Part shown: positions 33,936 to 43,775 of the stretch, piece after piece | How positions within the stretch are numbered: position 1 is the stretch's first letter | Layout: each line of letters opens with the position of its first letter | Source: Paracoccus hibiscisoli | Lineage (GTDB): Bacteria > Pseudomonadota > Alphaproteobacteria > Rhodobacterales > Rhodobacteraceae | Assembly (NCBI RefSeq): GCF_005048265.1 | Contig: NZ_SUNH01000016.1 | Location: 1 to 64,000 of the forward strand | Direction of reading: 5' to 3' | Length of the DNA stretch: 64,000 bases | Notes under the pieces: model-generated | Database searches by the model: none | Told to the model about the DNA's origin: nothing | What the model saw: the letters and a program-made list of their open reading frames with translations, nothing else | Position numbers and translations under genes: made by a program

Positions 33936-34935
33936 AGCGGATCCTCGGGTCCAGCACCCCGTAGAGGATGTCTGCGATCAGGGTGAAGGTGACGATCAGG
34001 ATGGCGAAGATGAAGGTCAGCGTCATCACCATCGGGATGTCATTGGCATAGATGGACGAGATCAGCAGCTGTCCCAGCCCGTTCACGCGGAACACCTGTT
34101 CGGTGATGATCGCGCCGCCGAAGACCGCGGGCAGGCCCAACGCGATGACCGTCACGACCGGGATCAGGCTGTTTCTCAGCGCGTGTTTCAGCACGACCTT
34201 GCGTTCCGACAGGCCCTTGGCGCGGGCGGTGCGGATATAGTCCTGGCTGAGGTTGTCCAGCATCGACGAGCGCATGAAGCGGCTGATCTGGGCGGCGTTG
34301 TACAGTGCCAGCACCGTCACCGGCATGGCCATCTGCCGCGCCTGCGCCAGAAAGCTGTCCCAGTCCCGCACCACCAGCGTGGTGTCATAGACCGAGGGGA
34401 ACCATTGCAGGTTCACGCCGAAGACGATGATCAGCACGACGCCCGTGAAGAAGGTCGGCATCGAAAAGCCGATCATCGACACGAAGGTGCCGATCTGGTC
34501 GAACAGGCTGTACTGCCGATAGGCCGACAGGATGCCGATGGGCACGGCGATCATGATGCCGATGACATAGGACATGCCCACCACGGTCAGGGTCTGCGGC
34601 AGGCGCTGCGCGATCACGTCAAAGACCGGGCTGCGCGACTGAAAGCTGACGATGCGTTGCGCGCCCTGGCTGAAATTGGTGCCGAACCACTGGTCGGTCC
34701 AATACAGCGGCTCGACCCAGAAGAACTGTTTCAGCCACAGGACATAGCGGACGGGCCAGGGTTCGCCCAGGCCAAGGGCTGCGCGCATGCGCTCGCGCAC
34801 CTCGGGGGGGACGGTCAGGGGCACGTCGCCCAGGGGGTCGCCCGGCGATGCCTCCAGCAGCAGGAAGATCACCAGAGAGATGAACAACAGCGTCGGGATC
34901 GCCAGGAACAGCCGGCGGATGGTGAATGTCAGCAT
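33928..34935 (-). CDS. Peptide/dipeptide ABC transporter permease, DppB/OppB type
   Basis: A 335-residue permease beginning MLTFTIRRLFLAIPTLLFIS, the standard first span. The coupling loop is YIRTARAKGLSERKVVLKHA and the C-terminus ends VLDPRIRYD. It follows the binding-protein gene after a 103-bp gap and overlaps the DppC-type gene. That gap has no hairpin I can support, so transcription may run through. Confidence 0.92.
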   Translation of the reverse strand: MLTFTIRRLFLAIPTLLFISLVIFLLLEASPGDPLGDVPLTVPPEVRERMRAALGLGEPWPVRYVLWLKQFFWVEPLYWTDQWFGTNFSQGAQRIVSFQSRSPVFDVIAQRLPQTLTVVGMSYVIGIMIAVPIGILSAYRQYSLFDQIGTFVSMIGFSMPTFFTGVVLIIVFGVNLQWFPSVYDTTLVVRDWDSFLAQARQMAMPVTVLALYNAAQISRFMRSSMLDNLSQDYIRTARAKGLSERKVVLKHALRNSLIPVVTVIALGLPAVFGGAIITEQVFRVNGLGQLLISSIYANDIPMVMTLTFIFAILIVTFTLIADILYGVLDPRIRYD

Positions 34936-35038
34936 GGCGCCTCGGGTCGGAAGGGGTGCGGGCGTGGACCGCCGCCGATGCGGTCATGCGACCGCAGGGG
35001 TGCCGCCCCGGTCGCGGGGACCGGAGCGGCGGGGACGG

Positions 35039-36742
35039 TCACTGCTGGATGCGGTACCAGTCGGCGGTGTTCCAGATCTCGCTGTCCCAGGCGTTCAGCT
35101 GGACGCCGCCAAGCGAGTTGGCATGCGCCGAGGCGGTGCCGCGATAGACCAGAGGGATGATCGCGTTGCTGTCCTTGGTCAGCATGTCGTTCATCCGGCG
35201 GCCCATCTCGGAGCGTTCGGTCTCATCGACGATGCCGCCCAACTCGGCGACCAGGCGGTCGTATTCCTCGTCGCAGAAGCGGCTGATGCCCTCTCCCTGC
35301 CACTGGTTCGCGGGGGACGGCGCCTTGTTGCAGGTGTGCTTGGACAGGTAGGCGGTCGGGTTCACGCCGTCGAAGTTGTCGGCATACATCTGCACGTCGG
35401 CATAGAACTTTTGCAGGGTGTCGGGCGAACCCGCATCCGAGCCGAAGAAGATCGAGGCATCGACGGTCTTCAGCTCGGTCTCGATGCCGATCTCGGACCA
35501 CCACTGCTTGATCAGCGCCTGGAAGTCCTGGCGCACCGCGTTGACCGAGGTCTGGAAGACCATGCGCAGCTCGACCCCGTCCTTGGCGCGGATGCCGTTG
35601 CTGCCCATGACCCAGCCTGCCTCGTCCAAGAGCGCGTTGGCGCCCGCGATGTCCTGGGTCAGGCAGTCGGTGTTGTCGGATGCCCAGGCCTCGGGGGCGG
35701 GGACATAGTTGCAGGTCGGCTGACCGGCGGTGCCATAGCCGATCTCGACCAGCAGTTCGCGGTCGATGGCCATGGACAGCGCCTGGCGGACCGCCGGGTC
35801 GGACAGGAACGGATGGGGATGGGCGCGGGTCGAGCGTTCATCCGCGGGCAGCGACGAGGACGGGTCGGTCAGGTTGACATGGATGCGTTCCACCAGGCTG
35901 CCGAAGGCGGCCGAGACCGTGCCGCGACCGGCGGCGACCATGCCGGCGATGACGTCGGGGGCCAGCTGGGTGTTCCAGGCATAGTCGAATTCGCCCGTCT
36001 CCAGCACGGACCGCGCCGCGCCTGCCGCGTCGCCGCCGCCCTTGACCAGCACCGTCGCAAAGGCGGGCTTGGCCGGGTCGCGGTATTCGGGGTTGGCCTC
36101 CAGGCTGATCGTGTCGTTGGTCAGGAACTGGGTGACGCGGAACCCGCCGGTGCCGACGGGGGCAAAGTTCTGGTCGGTGCAGGTCGGCGCGTTGGCGCCC
36201 AGGCAGTTCTCGAACTGGGCCTTCTGCAGGATCGGGGTCTGCGAGCCGACGAAGGTCGAGAAGGGGTCGGGCCGCGCCTCGGTGAAGGTGATGCGGACGG
36301 TGTGCGGATCGACCGCCTCGACCGATTCCACGCCCTCGAACTTGGCCAGCTGAGAGCAGCCGCCCTCGGGATGCATGCAGTATTCGGCGGTGAAGACCAC
36401 GTCATCGGCGGTAAAGTCGGTGCCGTCCGACCACTTGATGTCGTCGCGCAGCTTCCACGTGACCGAGGTCAGGTCCTCGGCGATGCCGCCATTCTCAAGG
36501 CTGGGCATCTCGGCGGCCAGGCGCAGGTAGATGGTGCCGTCGGCGTCGAAACCCGCCAGCGGCTCCAGCGTCAGGGAGGATGCGATCATCTCCTTGGTGC
36601 CGCCCGACAGATAGGGGTTCATGGTCGAGGGGGCCTGCCACAGGATCAGGCTCAGCTGTCCGTCGCGGCCCCGTTCGGCCATCGCGGCTGGCGCCATCAC
36701 CAGCGTCGCGACAGCGCCCATCAACACGGTCTTCAGTTTCAT
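35039..36742 (-). CDS. Peptide ABC transporter substrate-binding protein (SBP_bac_5 family)
   Basis: A 567-residue periplasmic binding protein with a signal peptide cleaved after about residue 22 (VMAPAAMA). Family features are LILWQAPSTMNPYLSGGTKE, LEPLAGFDADGTIYLRLAAEMP, WKLRDDIKWSDGTDFTADDVVF and VRQALSMAIDRELLV. It captures oligopeptides or similar ligands and delivers them to the two permeases downstream. No lipobox is seen, so it should be soluble. The start at 36742 follows AGGAGACCG. The ATPases are encoded divergently at 36989. Confidence 0.92.
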   Translation of the reverse strand: MKLKTVLMGAVATLVMAPAAMAERGRDGQLSLILWQAPSTMNPYLSGGTKEMIASSLTLEPLAGFDADGTIYLRLAAEMPSLENGGIAEDLTSVTWKLRDDIKWSDGTDFTADDVVFTAEYCMHPEGGCSQLAKFEGVESVEAVDPHTVRITFTEARPDPFSTFVGSQTPILQKAQFENCLGANAPTCTDQNFAPVGTGGFRVTQFLTNDTISLEANPEYRDPAKPAFATVLVKGGGDAAGAARSVLETGEFDYAWNTQLAPDVIAGMVAAGRGTVSAAFGSLVERIHVNLTDPSSSLPADERSTRAHPHPFLSDPAVRQALSMAIDRELLVEIGYGTAGQPTCNYVPAPEAWASDNTDCLTQDIAGANALLDEAGWVMGSNGIRAKDGVELRMVFQTSVNAVRQDFQALIKQWWSEIGIETELKTVDASIFFGSDAGSPDTLQKFYADVQMYADNFDGVNPTAYLSKHTCNKAPSPANQWQGEGISRFCDEEYDRLVAELGGIVDETERSEMGRRMNDMLTKDSNAIIPLVYRGTASAHANSLGGVQLNAWDSEIWNTADWYRIQQ

Positions 36743-36930
36743 CACGGTCTCCTGTTGGGTGTCGTGTGCGTGGGGCTGGCACGTCACACCGGCCATCATT
36801 GGGCCTGTTCTTTGTAGCAGTCCCGCATCGGTCAGGTTCGGTTTTGCCCCTGCGGAATGGAGGCATCATCGAACGAAGCCCGCGCGAAAAGCAAGACCAT
36901 TCGCGCAGGTCCGCGCCTGCGGTTTCGGCT

Positions 36931-36958
36931 TTGACTTTCCGGGGGCATTGGCTAGCCT
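36931..36958 (+). promoter_or_regulatory. Predicted promoter of the double-ATPase gene
   Basis: TTGACT (36931-36936) and TAGCCT (36953-36958) with a 16-base spacer, about 30 bases before the ATG at 36989. The rest of the 246-bp divergent region shows no clear operator. Confidence 0.45.
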
Positions 36959-36988
36959 GCCGTCTTGGACATTTCCCGGGGGCCTGCC

Positions 36989-38821
36989 ATGCTGGACGAC
37001 AAACCGCTTGTTTCGATTGAGAAACTTCGGGTCGAATTCGAGACGAACGACGGCATCGTCGTCGGCGTCAAGGATGTCAGCTTTACCATCAAGCCGGGCG
37101 AATGTGTCTGCGTCGTGGGCGAATCCGGGTCGGGCAAATCCGTCAGCTCTCTGTCCCTGATGCGGCTGGTCGAATATGGCGGCGGCACCATCGCGGGCGG
37201 CAGCCTGATGTTCGATCCGGGCAACGGCACGCCCATCGATCTGGCCCGCCAGTCCAGCGCCGCGATGCGCGACATCCGCGGCAACCAGATCGGGATGATC
37301 TTTCAGGAACCGATGACCGCGCTGAACCCGGTCTTTACCGTGGGCGACCAGCTGACCGAGGGGCTGATCGCCCATCGTGGCCTGAAAAAGCACGAGGCCC
37401 GCGCCCGCGCGCTGGAGATTTTGCGCCAGGTCCGCATCCCCGAGCCCGAGCGTCGCCTGGACCAGTATCCGCATGAATTGTCTGGCGGCATGCGCCAGCG
37501 CGTCGTCATCGCCATCGCCATGGCCTGCGAGCCGCGTCTGCTGATCTGCGACGAGCCGACCACCGCGCTGGACGTGACCATCCAGGCCGAGATCCTGGCC
37601 CTGATCGACCGGCTCAAGCGGGAAAAGCAGATTGCCGTTCTTTTCATCACTCATGACATGGCGGTGGTCGCGCAGATGGCAGACCGTGTCGTGGTCATGT
37701 ATCGCGGCGACAAGGTCGAGGAGGGCCCGGTCGCGCAGATCTTTGAGAATCCGCAAAAGGATTACACCAAGATGCTGCTGGCCGCCGTGCCGCGCCTGGG
37801 CGAGATGACCGGCAAACCGGCCCCCGAACGCCTGCGCCTGATGGGCGACGGCACCACCGGCGCGCCCGAGCCGATCATCGTCACCGACCCCAAGCCGCTG
37901 CTGACGGTCAAGAACCTGACCACGCGCTTCAACGTCAAGGGCGGGCTGTTGCGCCGCACCGTCGCGCGGGTGCATGCGGTCGAGGATGTCAGCTTCACCA
38001 TCAACGCCGGAGAGACGCTGTCGCTGGTGGGGGAATCGGGCTGCGGGAAATCGACCTGCGGGCGGTCGATCCTGCGCCTGGTCGAGCCCGAATCGGGCAC
38101 CGTCGATCTGGGCGGCACGGACATCATCGGCCTGTCGCAGGGCGCGCTGCGGCGTGCGCGGCGCGATATGCAGATGATCTTTCAGGACCCTTTCGCCAGC
38201 CTGGACCCGCATATGAAGCTGTATGACCAGGTGGCCGAGCCGATGGAGAATTACGGCATCGGCAGCAAATCGGAACGCCAGGACCGCATCGCCGCCCTGT
38301 TCGACCGGGTCGAGCTGCCGCGCAGCTTCATGCGCCGCTACCCTCACGAGATGTCGGGCGGCCAGCGCCAGCGAATCGCCATCGCCCGCGCCCTGGCGCT
38401 GAACCCCAAGCTGATCGTGGCCGACGAGGCCGTGTCCGCGCTGGACGTGTCGGTGCAGGCGCAGGTCCTGAACCTGCTGATGGAGCTGCAGCAGGATCTG
38501 GGTATTTCCATGCTGTTCATCAGCCATGACATGGCGGTCGTGGAACGCGTCAGCCACCATGTCGGCGTCATGTATCTGGGCCGCATCGTCGAAATGGGCA
38601 CCCGCGCCCAGGTCTTTGAGAACCCCCAGCACAGCTATACCCGCCAGCTGATGTCCGCCGTGCCCGTGGCCGATCCGCGCCAGAAGAAGATCAGTGAGGA
38701 CCTGACCTTCCGGCCCATCCCGTCGCCTATCCACCCGGTCGATTACGCGGCCAAGCCGTCGGTGTACCGCGAGGTCGCGCCCGGTCACCGCGTGCTGGTC
38801 GACCCCATCACCCACGGCTGA
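36989..38821 (+). CDS. Fused dual ATPase of a peptide ABC transporter (DppD-DppF type)
   Basis: A 610-residue protein with two ABC ATPase domains joined in one chain. Domain one (about residues 5-270) has Walker A GESGSGKS, signature LSGGMRQRVVIAIAMA and Walker B LLICDEPTTALD. Domain two (about 300-600) has GESGCGKST, MSGGQRQRIAIARALA and LIVADEAVSALD. Each carries the oligopeptide C-terminal extension. It energises the permeases at 32952-34935, encoded divergently. The ATG at 36989 after CCGGGGG is chosen over a TTG at 36965. Confidence 0.92.
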   Translation: MLDDKPLVSIEKLRVEFETNDGIVVGVKDVSFTIKPGECVCVVGESGSGKSVSSLSLMRLVEYGGGTIAGGSLMFDPGNGTPIDLARQSSAAMRDIRGNQIGMIFQEPMTALNPVFTVGDQLTEGLIAHRGLKKHEARARALEILRQVRIPEPERRLDQYPHELSGGMRQRVVIAIAMACEPRLLICDEPTTALDVTIQAEILALIDRLKREKQIAVLFITHDMAVVAQMADRVVVMYRGDKVEEGPVAQIFENPQKDYTKMLLAAVPRLGEMTGKPAPERLRLMGDGTTGAPEPIIVTDPKPLLTVKNLTTRFNVKGGLLRRTVARVHAVEDVSFTINAGETLSLVGESGCGKSTCGRSILRLVEPESGTVDLGGTDIIGLSQGALRRARRDMQMIFQDPFASLDPHMKLYDQVAEPMENYGIGSKSERQDRIAALFDRVELPRSFMRRYPHEMSGGQRQRIAIARALALNPKLIVADEAVSALDVSVQAQVLNLLMELQQDLGISMLFISHDMAVVERVSHHVGVMYLGRIVEMGTRAQVFENPQHSYTRQLMSAVPVADPRQKKISEDLTFRPIPSPIHPVDYAAKPSVYREVAPGHRVLVDPITHG

Positions 38822-38910
38822 TCGTTTTTCGGGCAGGGGCCGGGAGGCGGCCTCCGCCCCTCTTGCAGATCATGCAGGAAATCGCCACGCTGCGCCCGAA
38901 GGAGACACCC

Positions 38911-40077
38911 ATGCCCGTCAAGAACCGCTTTGCCGAACTGCTGCCCGAGATCACCGCCTGGCGCCGCGATTTCCACGAACATCCCGAGCTGCTGTACGAT
39001 GTCCACCGCACCGCGGGCCGCGTGGCCGATCTGCTGCGCGAATTCGGCTGCGACGAGGTGACCGAGGGCGTGGGCCGCACCGGCGTCGTGGGCATGATCA
39101 AGGGCCGCACGGATACCAAGGGCCGCGTCGTGGGCCTGCGCGCCGACATGGACGCCCTGCCGATCATCGAGCAGACGGGCGTGGAATACGCCTCCAAGAC
39201 GCCGGGCAAGATGCATGCCTGCGGCCATGACGGCCACACCGCCATGCTGCTGGGTGCTGCGAAATACCTGGCCGAGACGCGCAATTTCGACGGCACCGCC
39301 GTGGTCATCTTCCAGCCCGCCGAAGAGGGGGGCGCCGGGGGCGAGGCAATGGTGCTGGACGGTCTGGTCGACCGCTGGAAGATCGACGAGTTCTACGGCA
39401 TGCACAACATGCCGGGCATGCCGGTGGGCCAGTTCTCGATCCGGCCCGGCGCGATGATGGCGGCGGCCGATCAGTTCGACATCACCGTGACCGGCAAGGG
39501 CGGCCATGCCGCCAAGCCCCACGAATGCATCGACACCACCCTGACCGCCGCGCAGATCATCGTGGCGCTGCAATCGGTCGTGGCGCGCAACATCGACCCG
39601 CTGAAGAACGCGGTCATCTCGGTCTGCGTGGTCTCGACCGATTCGACGGCACATAACGTCATTCCGCAGGTCGTCCAGCTGAAGGGCACCGCCCGCAGCC
39701 TGGCCCCCGAGGTCCGCGACGAGCTGGAGGAGGGGATCAAGCGCGTCGCCACCAACATCGCCGCCGCGATGGGCGCCACCGCCGAGGTCGATTATCAGCG
39801 CGGCTATCCGGTCACGATGAACGATCCGCAGGCGACCGATTGGGCCGCCGACGTGGCGCGGGCGATTTCCGGCGATGTGGACATGGACATGCAGCCGATG
39901 ATGGGCGGCGAGGATTTCAGTTATATGCTGAACGAACGTCCCGGTGCCTATATCTGGGTCGGCAATGGGGACACGGCGATGGTCCATCACCCCGCCTACA
40001 ACTTCAACGACGAGGCCATCCCGGCGGGCTCCAGCTGGTATGCCGGCATGGTCGAGGCGCGGCTGCCGGCCGCGTGA
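38911..40077 (+). CDS. M20 family amidohydrolase (hippurate hydrolase-like)
   Basis: A 388-residue metallo-amidohydrolase of the M20D group, which cleaves N-acyl or N-benzoyl amino acids or deacetylates amino-acid derivatives. GLRADMDALPI, HACGHDGHTAMLLGAA and FQPAEEGGAGGEAMV supply metal and catalytic residues, with the dimerisation domain in the middle and the late ligand in MGGEDFSYML. It lies 90 bases downstream of the peptide ATPase gene, so it may process imported amides (inference). GGAGAC precedes the ATG. Confidence 0.9.
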   Translation: MPVKNRFAELLPEITAWRRDFHEHPELLYDVHRTAGRVADLLREFGCDEVTEGVGRTGVVGMIKGRTDTKGRVVGLRADMDALPIIEQTGVEYASKTPGKMHACGHDGHTAMLLGAAKYLAETRNFDGTAVVIFQPAEEGGAGGEAMVLDGLVDRWKIDEFYGMHNMPGMPVGQFSIRPGAMMAAADQFDITVTGKGGHAAKPHECIDTTLTAAQIIVALQSVVARNIDPLKNAVISVCVVSTDSTAHNVIPQVVQLKGTARSLAPEVRDELEEGIKRVATNIAAAMGATAEVDYQRGYPVTMNDPQATDWAADVARAISGDVDMDMQPMMGGEDFSYMLNERPGAYIWVGNGDTAMVHHPAYNFNDEAIPAGSSWYAGMVEARLPAA

Positions 40078-40179
40078 TGTCGCGGGCGGCCCCGTGCCGT
40101 CGCAAACGTGATTGCCCTTTGCGGGCAATGCGTTGAAATGCCGGTGGCGTTCGCGCCATCGGCAAAACGGGGACCACAG

Positions 40180-41064
40180 ATGAAGACCTTTACCCTGCGC
40201 GTGACCTGCGCCTCGACCCGCGGCATCGTCGCGGCGATTTCCGGCGCGCTGGCGGATGCGGATTGCAACATCACCGACAGCGCCCAGTTCGACGATGTCG
40301 AGACGGGCCGGTTCTTCATGCGCGTCAGTTTCCGGTCGGAAGGGACCGCGACGCTGGACAGCCTGCGCGCGACCTTTGCCGCCATCGCCACCCGGTTCGG
40401 CATGGAGGTCGAGATCACCGACGATTCGGTGAAGAAGAAGGTGCTGATCATGGTCAGCCGGTTCGGGCATTGCCTGAACGACCTGCTGTATCGCTGGCGC
40501 ATCGGCGCCCTGCCCATCGACATCGTGGGGGTGGTGTCGAACCATCACGAATATCAGAAGGTCGTCGTGAACCACGACATTCCCTTCCACATGATCCGCG
40601 TCACCCCCGAGAACAAGGCCGAGGCCGAGGCCCGCCAGATGGAGATCATCGAGCAGAGCGGGGCCGAACTGGTCGTGCTGGCGCGTTACATGCAGGTGCT
40701 GTCGGACCGGATGTGTCAGCAGATGTCGGGGCGGATCATCAACATCCACCACTCCTTCCTGCCCAGCTTCAAAGGCGCGAACCCCTACAAGCAGGCGTAT
40801 GAGCGGGGCGTGAAACTGATCGGCGCGACCAGCCATTACGTCACCGCCGACCTGGACGAGGGTCCGATCATCGAGCAGGACACCGTCCGCGTGACCCATG
40901 CCCAAAGCCCCGGCGATTACGTGTCCCTGGGCCGCGATGTCGAGGCGCAGGTCCTGGCCCGCGCGGTCCATGCCCATATCCACGGGCGGGTGTTCCTGAA
41001 CGCGGCCAAGACGGTGGTCTTTCCGCCCTCGCCGGGCAGCTATGCCAGCGAACGGATGGGCTGA
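40180..41064 (+). CDS. purU: Formyltetrahydrofolate deformylase
   Basis: A 294-residue enzyme hydrolysing 10-formyl-THF to THF and formate, balancing one-carbon pools and feeding formate to PurT. The N-terminal ACT-like domain (about residues 1-80) is followed by the formyltransferase-fold catalytic domain. NIHHSFLPSFKGANPYKQA and the catalytic Asp in TADLDEGPIIEQD are present. The ATG at 40180 gives MKTFTLRVTCASTRGIVAAI, the usual start. Its stop overlaps the methyltransferase start (ATGA-type). Confidence 0.93.
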   Translation: MKTFTLRVTCASTRGIVAAISGALADADCNITDSAQFDDVETGRFFMRVSFRSEGTATLDSLRATFAAIATRFGMEVEITDDSVKKKVLIMVSRFGHCLNDLLYRWRIGALPIDIVGVVSNHHEYQKVVVNHDIPFHMIRVTPENKAEAEARQMEIIEQSGAELVVLARYMQVLSDRMCQQMSGRIINIHHSFLPSFKGANPYKQAYERGVKLIGATSHYVTADLDEGPIIEQDTVRVTHAQSPGDYVSLGRDVEAQVLARAVHAHIHGRVFLNAAKTVVFPPSPGSYASERMG

Positions 41065-41768
41065 TGCCGGATAACGGGTGGGAGGCCTCGGCCCGCGCCT
41101 GGATCGCGGATATGGGGGCTGAGGGCGATTTTTCGCGCCGCCATGTTCTGGACGCGCCGATGCTGGCGCGGGTCCGGGCCTCGGGGGCGCGCGAGGCGGT
41201 GGACGTGGGCTGTGGCGAGGGGCGGTTCTGCCGCCTGATGCGCGCCGAGGGGCTCGACCCCATCGGGGTGGAGCCCACCGCCGATCTGCGCGCCACGGCG
41301 GCGTCGCGCGACCCCGGCGGGCGCTATCTGGACGCGCGGGCCGAGGCGCTGCCGCTGGACGACGCATCGACCGATCTGGTGGTCAGCTATCTGACGCTGA
41401 TCGACATCGACGGGCTGGAGGATGCGGTGGCCCAGATGGCCCGCATCCTGCGACCCGGCGGGCGGCTGCTGATCGCGAACCTGAACAGCTTCAGCACGGC
41501 GGGGACCTGGCGCAGGCGTGCCGATGACAGCCGGGAATTCGTGATGAATGGCTATGCCGATCCGCGCGCGGAATGGGTCAGCTGGCGCGGCATCACGGTG
41601 CGCAACTGGCACCGGCCGTTCCAGACCTATCTGCAGGCGCTGCTGGGGCAGGGGTTGGTGATGACCCATTTCGAGGAGCCGCAGCCCACCGGCGGTCCGC
41701 CCGGAACGGTGCGCCGCTATCGCGACGCACCCTGGTTTCACGTCATGGAGTGGCGAAAGCCGCTGTGA
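41064..41768 (+). CDS. Class I SAM-dependent methyltransferase
   Basis: A 234-residue methyltransferase. VDVGCGEGRFCRLM is motif I for SAM binding, VEPTADLR follows, and MARILRPGGRLLIANLN is the later Rossmann strand. The middle segment LVVSYLTLIDIDGLEDA belongs to the Methyltransf_11 group. The substrate is unknown. Translation is coupled to purU by a one-base stop/start overlap. The next gene is convergent and only six bases away, with no terminator hairpin between. Confidence 0.85.
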   Translation: MPDNGWEASARAWIADMGAEGDFSRRHVLDAPMLARVRASGAREAVDVGCGEGRFCRLMRAEGLDPIGVEPTADLRATAASRDPGGRYLDARAEALPLDDASTDLVVSYLTLIDIDGLEDAVAQMARILRPGGRLLIANLNSFSTAGTWRRRADDSREFVMNGYADPRAEWVSWRGITVRNWHRPFQTYLQALLGQGLVMTHFEEPQPTGGPPGTVRRYRDAPWFHVMEWRKPL

Positions 41769-41774
41769 CCGCGC

Positions 41775-42851
41775 TTATTGCGGGATCTGCGCGGTGATGC
41801 CTTCGACATAGAAGTTCATCGACTGCAGGTCCTCGTCGCTGGCAGTCTCTCCCTCGGCCAGCCAGACGGTGCCGTCGGCCTTGTTCAGCGGGCCGGTGAA
41901 GGGGTGGTATTCCCCCGCGCCGATGGCGTCGCGCAGGGCCTCGGCCTCGGCCTTGACTTCGGCGGGGACGGCGTCGGTGATCTCTCCGATCACGACCTCT
42001 CCGTCACCGATGCCCGCCCAGCTGGCGCCGGTTTCCCAGGTGCCGTCCAGCATCTGGCCGACGCGCTTGATGTAATAGGGCGACCAGTCGTCGATGATGG
42101 ACGCCACGCGCGGGCTGGGGGCGAAGGCCGCCATGTCGCTGGCCTGGCCAAAGCCGATGGCGCCGGCCTGCTGGGCCTGGGCCAAGGGTGCGGTGGAATC
42201 GGTGTGCTGCAGGATCACGTCGACGCCTTCGGCCAGCAGGGCGGACGCGGCCTCGGCCTCTTTCGCCGGGTCGAACCAGCTATAGGCCCAGACGACGCGC
42301 ATCTCGACCTCGGGATTGACCTTGCGGGCATGGATGAAGCTGGCGTTGATGCCCTGGATCACCTCGGGGATCGGGAAGGACCCGATATAGCCGATCTTGT
42401 TCGATTCCGTCATATGGCCCGCGATGGTGCCGGTGACCGCGCGACCCTCGTAGAAGCGGGCGTCATAGACGGCGACGTTCTCGGCGGTCTTGTAGCCGGT
42501 GGCGTGCTCGAACTTGATGTCGGGGAAACGGGCCGCGACGTTCATCACCGGGTCCATGAAGCCGAAGCTGGTCGCAAAGATCAGCTGGTTGCCCGCCAGC
42601 GCCAGCTGGGTCAGGGCGCGTTCGGCATCGGCGCCTTCGGGCACGCTCTCGATGAAGGTGGTCTCGACCCGGTCGCCGTATTCGGCCTCGATCGCCTGGC
42701 GGCCCAGGTCGTGCTGATAGGTCCAGCCGCCATCCCCCACCGGGCCCACATAGATGAAGCCGATCTTGAGCGGCTCGTCCTGGGCCATGGCCGGGGCGGC
42801 CAAGGCCATCAGCGTGGCCGATGCGGTGGCCAGAAGTGTCCTGCGAAGCAT
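41775..42851 (-). CDS. BMP-family ABC transporter substrate-binding protein
   Basis: A 358-residue periplasmic protein with a signal peptide (residues 1-23, ending APAMA). LKIGFIYVGPVGDGGWTYQHDLGR is the hallmark of the basic membrane protein family, whose characterised members bind nucleosides or purines. With the downstream-type components at 42885-46356 on the same strand it completes an ABC importer. It is the last gene of the operon, 33 bases after the second permease. Relatives in Rhodobacteraceae are often annotated for purine or nucleoside uptake; the ligand is inferred. Confidence 0.9.
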   Translation of the reverse strand: MLRRTLLATASATLMALAAPAMAQDEPLKIGFIYVGPVGDGGWTYQHDLGRQAIEAEYGDRVETTFIESVPEGADAERALTQLALAGNQLIFATSFGFMDPVMNVAARFPDIKFEHATGYKTAENVAVYDARFYEGRAVTGTIAGHMTESNKIGYIGSFPIPEVIQGINASFIHARKVNPEVEMRVVWAYSWFDPAKEAEAASALLAEGVDVILQHTDSTAPLAQAQQAGAIGFGQASDMAAFAPSPRVASIIDDWSPYYIKRVGQMLDGTWETGASWAGIGDGEVVIGEITDAVPAEVKAEAEALRDAIGAGEYHPFTGPLNKADGTVWLAEGETASDEDLQSMNFYVEGITAQIPQ

Positions 42852-42884
42852 AGTGATCCCTCTCTGCAGTGATCGGCTGCGGTT

Positions 42885-43775
42885 CTACCGCAGCGCGTGG
42901 AAATTGGTGCCAAGCGAGCCGGGGGCAGCCGCCCCCGCGCGCCGCGAGTATTTCTGCCGGGCCGAGATGGCCACCAGCACGATGATCGTCGCCAGATAGG
43001 GCGCCATCGACAACAGCTGCACCGGCACCGCGACGCCCGCCGCCTGCAGGCGCAGCTGCAGCACGGTGACGCCGCCGAACAGCCACGCCCCCGCCAGCAC
43101 GCCCGGCGCGGTCCAGTTGGAGAACACCACGATGGCCAGCGCGATCCAGCCCGCGCCCGCGGTCATCCCCTCGGTCCATTGCAGGACCGTCGCGATGGAG
43201 ATGAAGGCGCCCCCGATGCCCGCCATGGCCCCGCCAAAGGCGATGGCCGCCAGCCGGGTCAGGCGCACGTCATAGCCCAGGGCATGGGCAGCCTCGTGGT
43301 TCTCGCCCACGCCGCGCAGGATCAGCCCGCGCCGGGTGCGGTTCAGGAACCACCAGACGACCGGCACCATGATCAGCCCCAGCCAGACGATCCAGTTGAT
43401 GCGCAGGGGACCGATGGGCATGGCGGGCGCCTTGACGCCTTCGAAGGGCTTGCCGAACATCGCGGCCAGGCCCAGCCCGAACAGCGTCAGCGCCAGCCCG
43501 GATGCGACCTGGTTGGCCAGGAACAGCTGGGTCAGCGCCGCGAACAGCAGCGATATCGCCGCCCCCGCCAAGGCGGCCACGGCAAAGCCCAGAAAGGGAT
43601 TGCCACTGGCATAGGCGGCGGCGAACCCTGCCAGCGCTCCGGTGATCATCATGCCCTCGACGCCGAGGTTAAGGACGCCCGCGCGTTCCACGACCAGCTC
43701 GCCCAAAGCGGCGAACAGGATCGGGGTCGAGGCCGAGATCAGCAGCAGAAAGACGGAGAGCGGGTCGATCATCAT
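42885..43775 (-). CDS. ABC transporter permease, nucleoside/BMP system (second permease)
   Basis: A 296-residue permease with about eight hydrophobic segments. ALGELVVERAGVLNLGVEGMM is the characteristic motif of YufQ/NupQ-like permeases. RGVGENHEAAHALGYDV is the ATPase-contact loop. The start MMIDPLSVFLLLI overlaps the stop of the first permease by four bases. Far longer open reading upstream in this frame is an antisense artefact within the partner permease. Confidence 0.9.
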   Translation of the reverse strand: MMIDPLSVFLLLISASTPILFAALGELVVERAGVLNLGVEGMMITGALAGFAAAYASGNPFLGFAVAALAGAAISLLFAALTQLFLANQVASGLALTLFGLGLAAMFGKPFEGVKAPAMPIGPLRINWIVWLGLIMVPVVWWFLNRTRRGLILRGVGENHEAAHALGYDVRLTRLAAIAFGGAMAGIGGAFISIATVLQWTEGMTAGAGWIALAIVVFSNWTAPGVLAGAWLFGGVTVLQLRLQAAGVAVPVQLLSMAPYLATIIVLVAISARQKYSRRAGAAAPGSLGTNFHALR

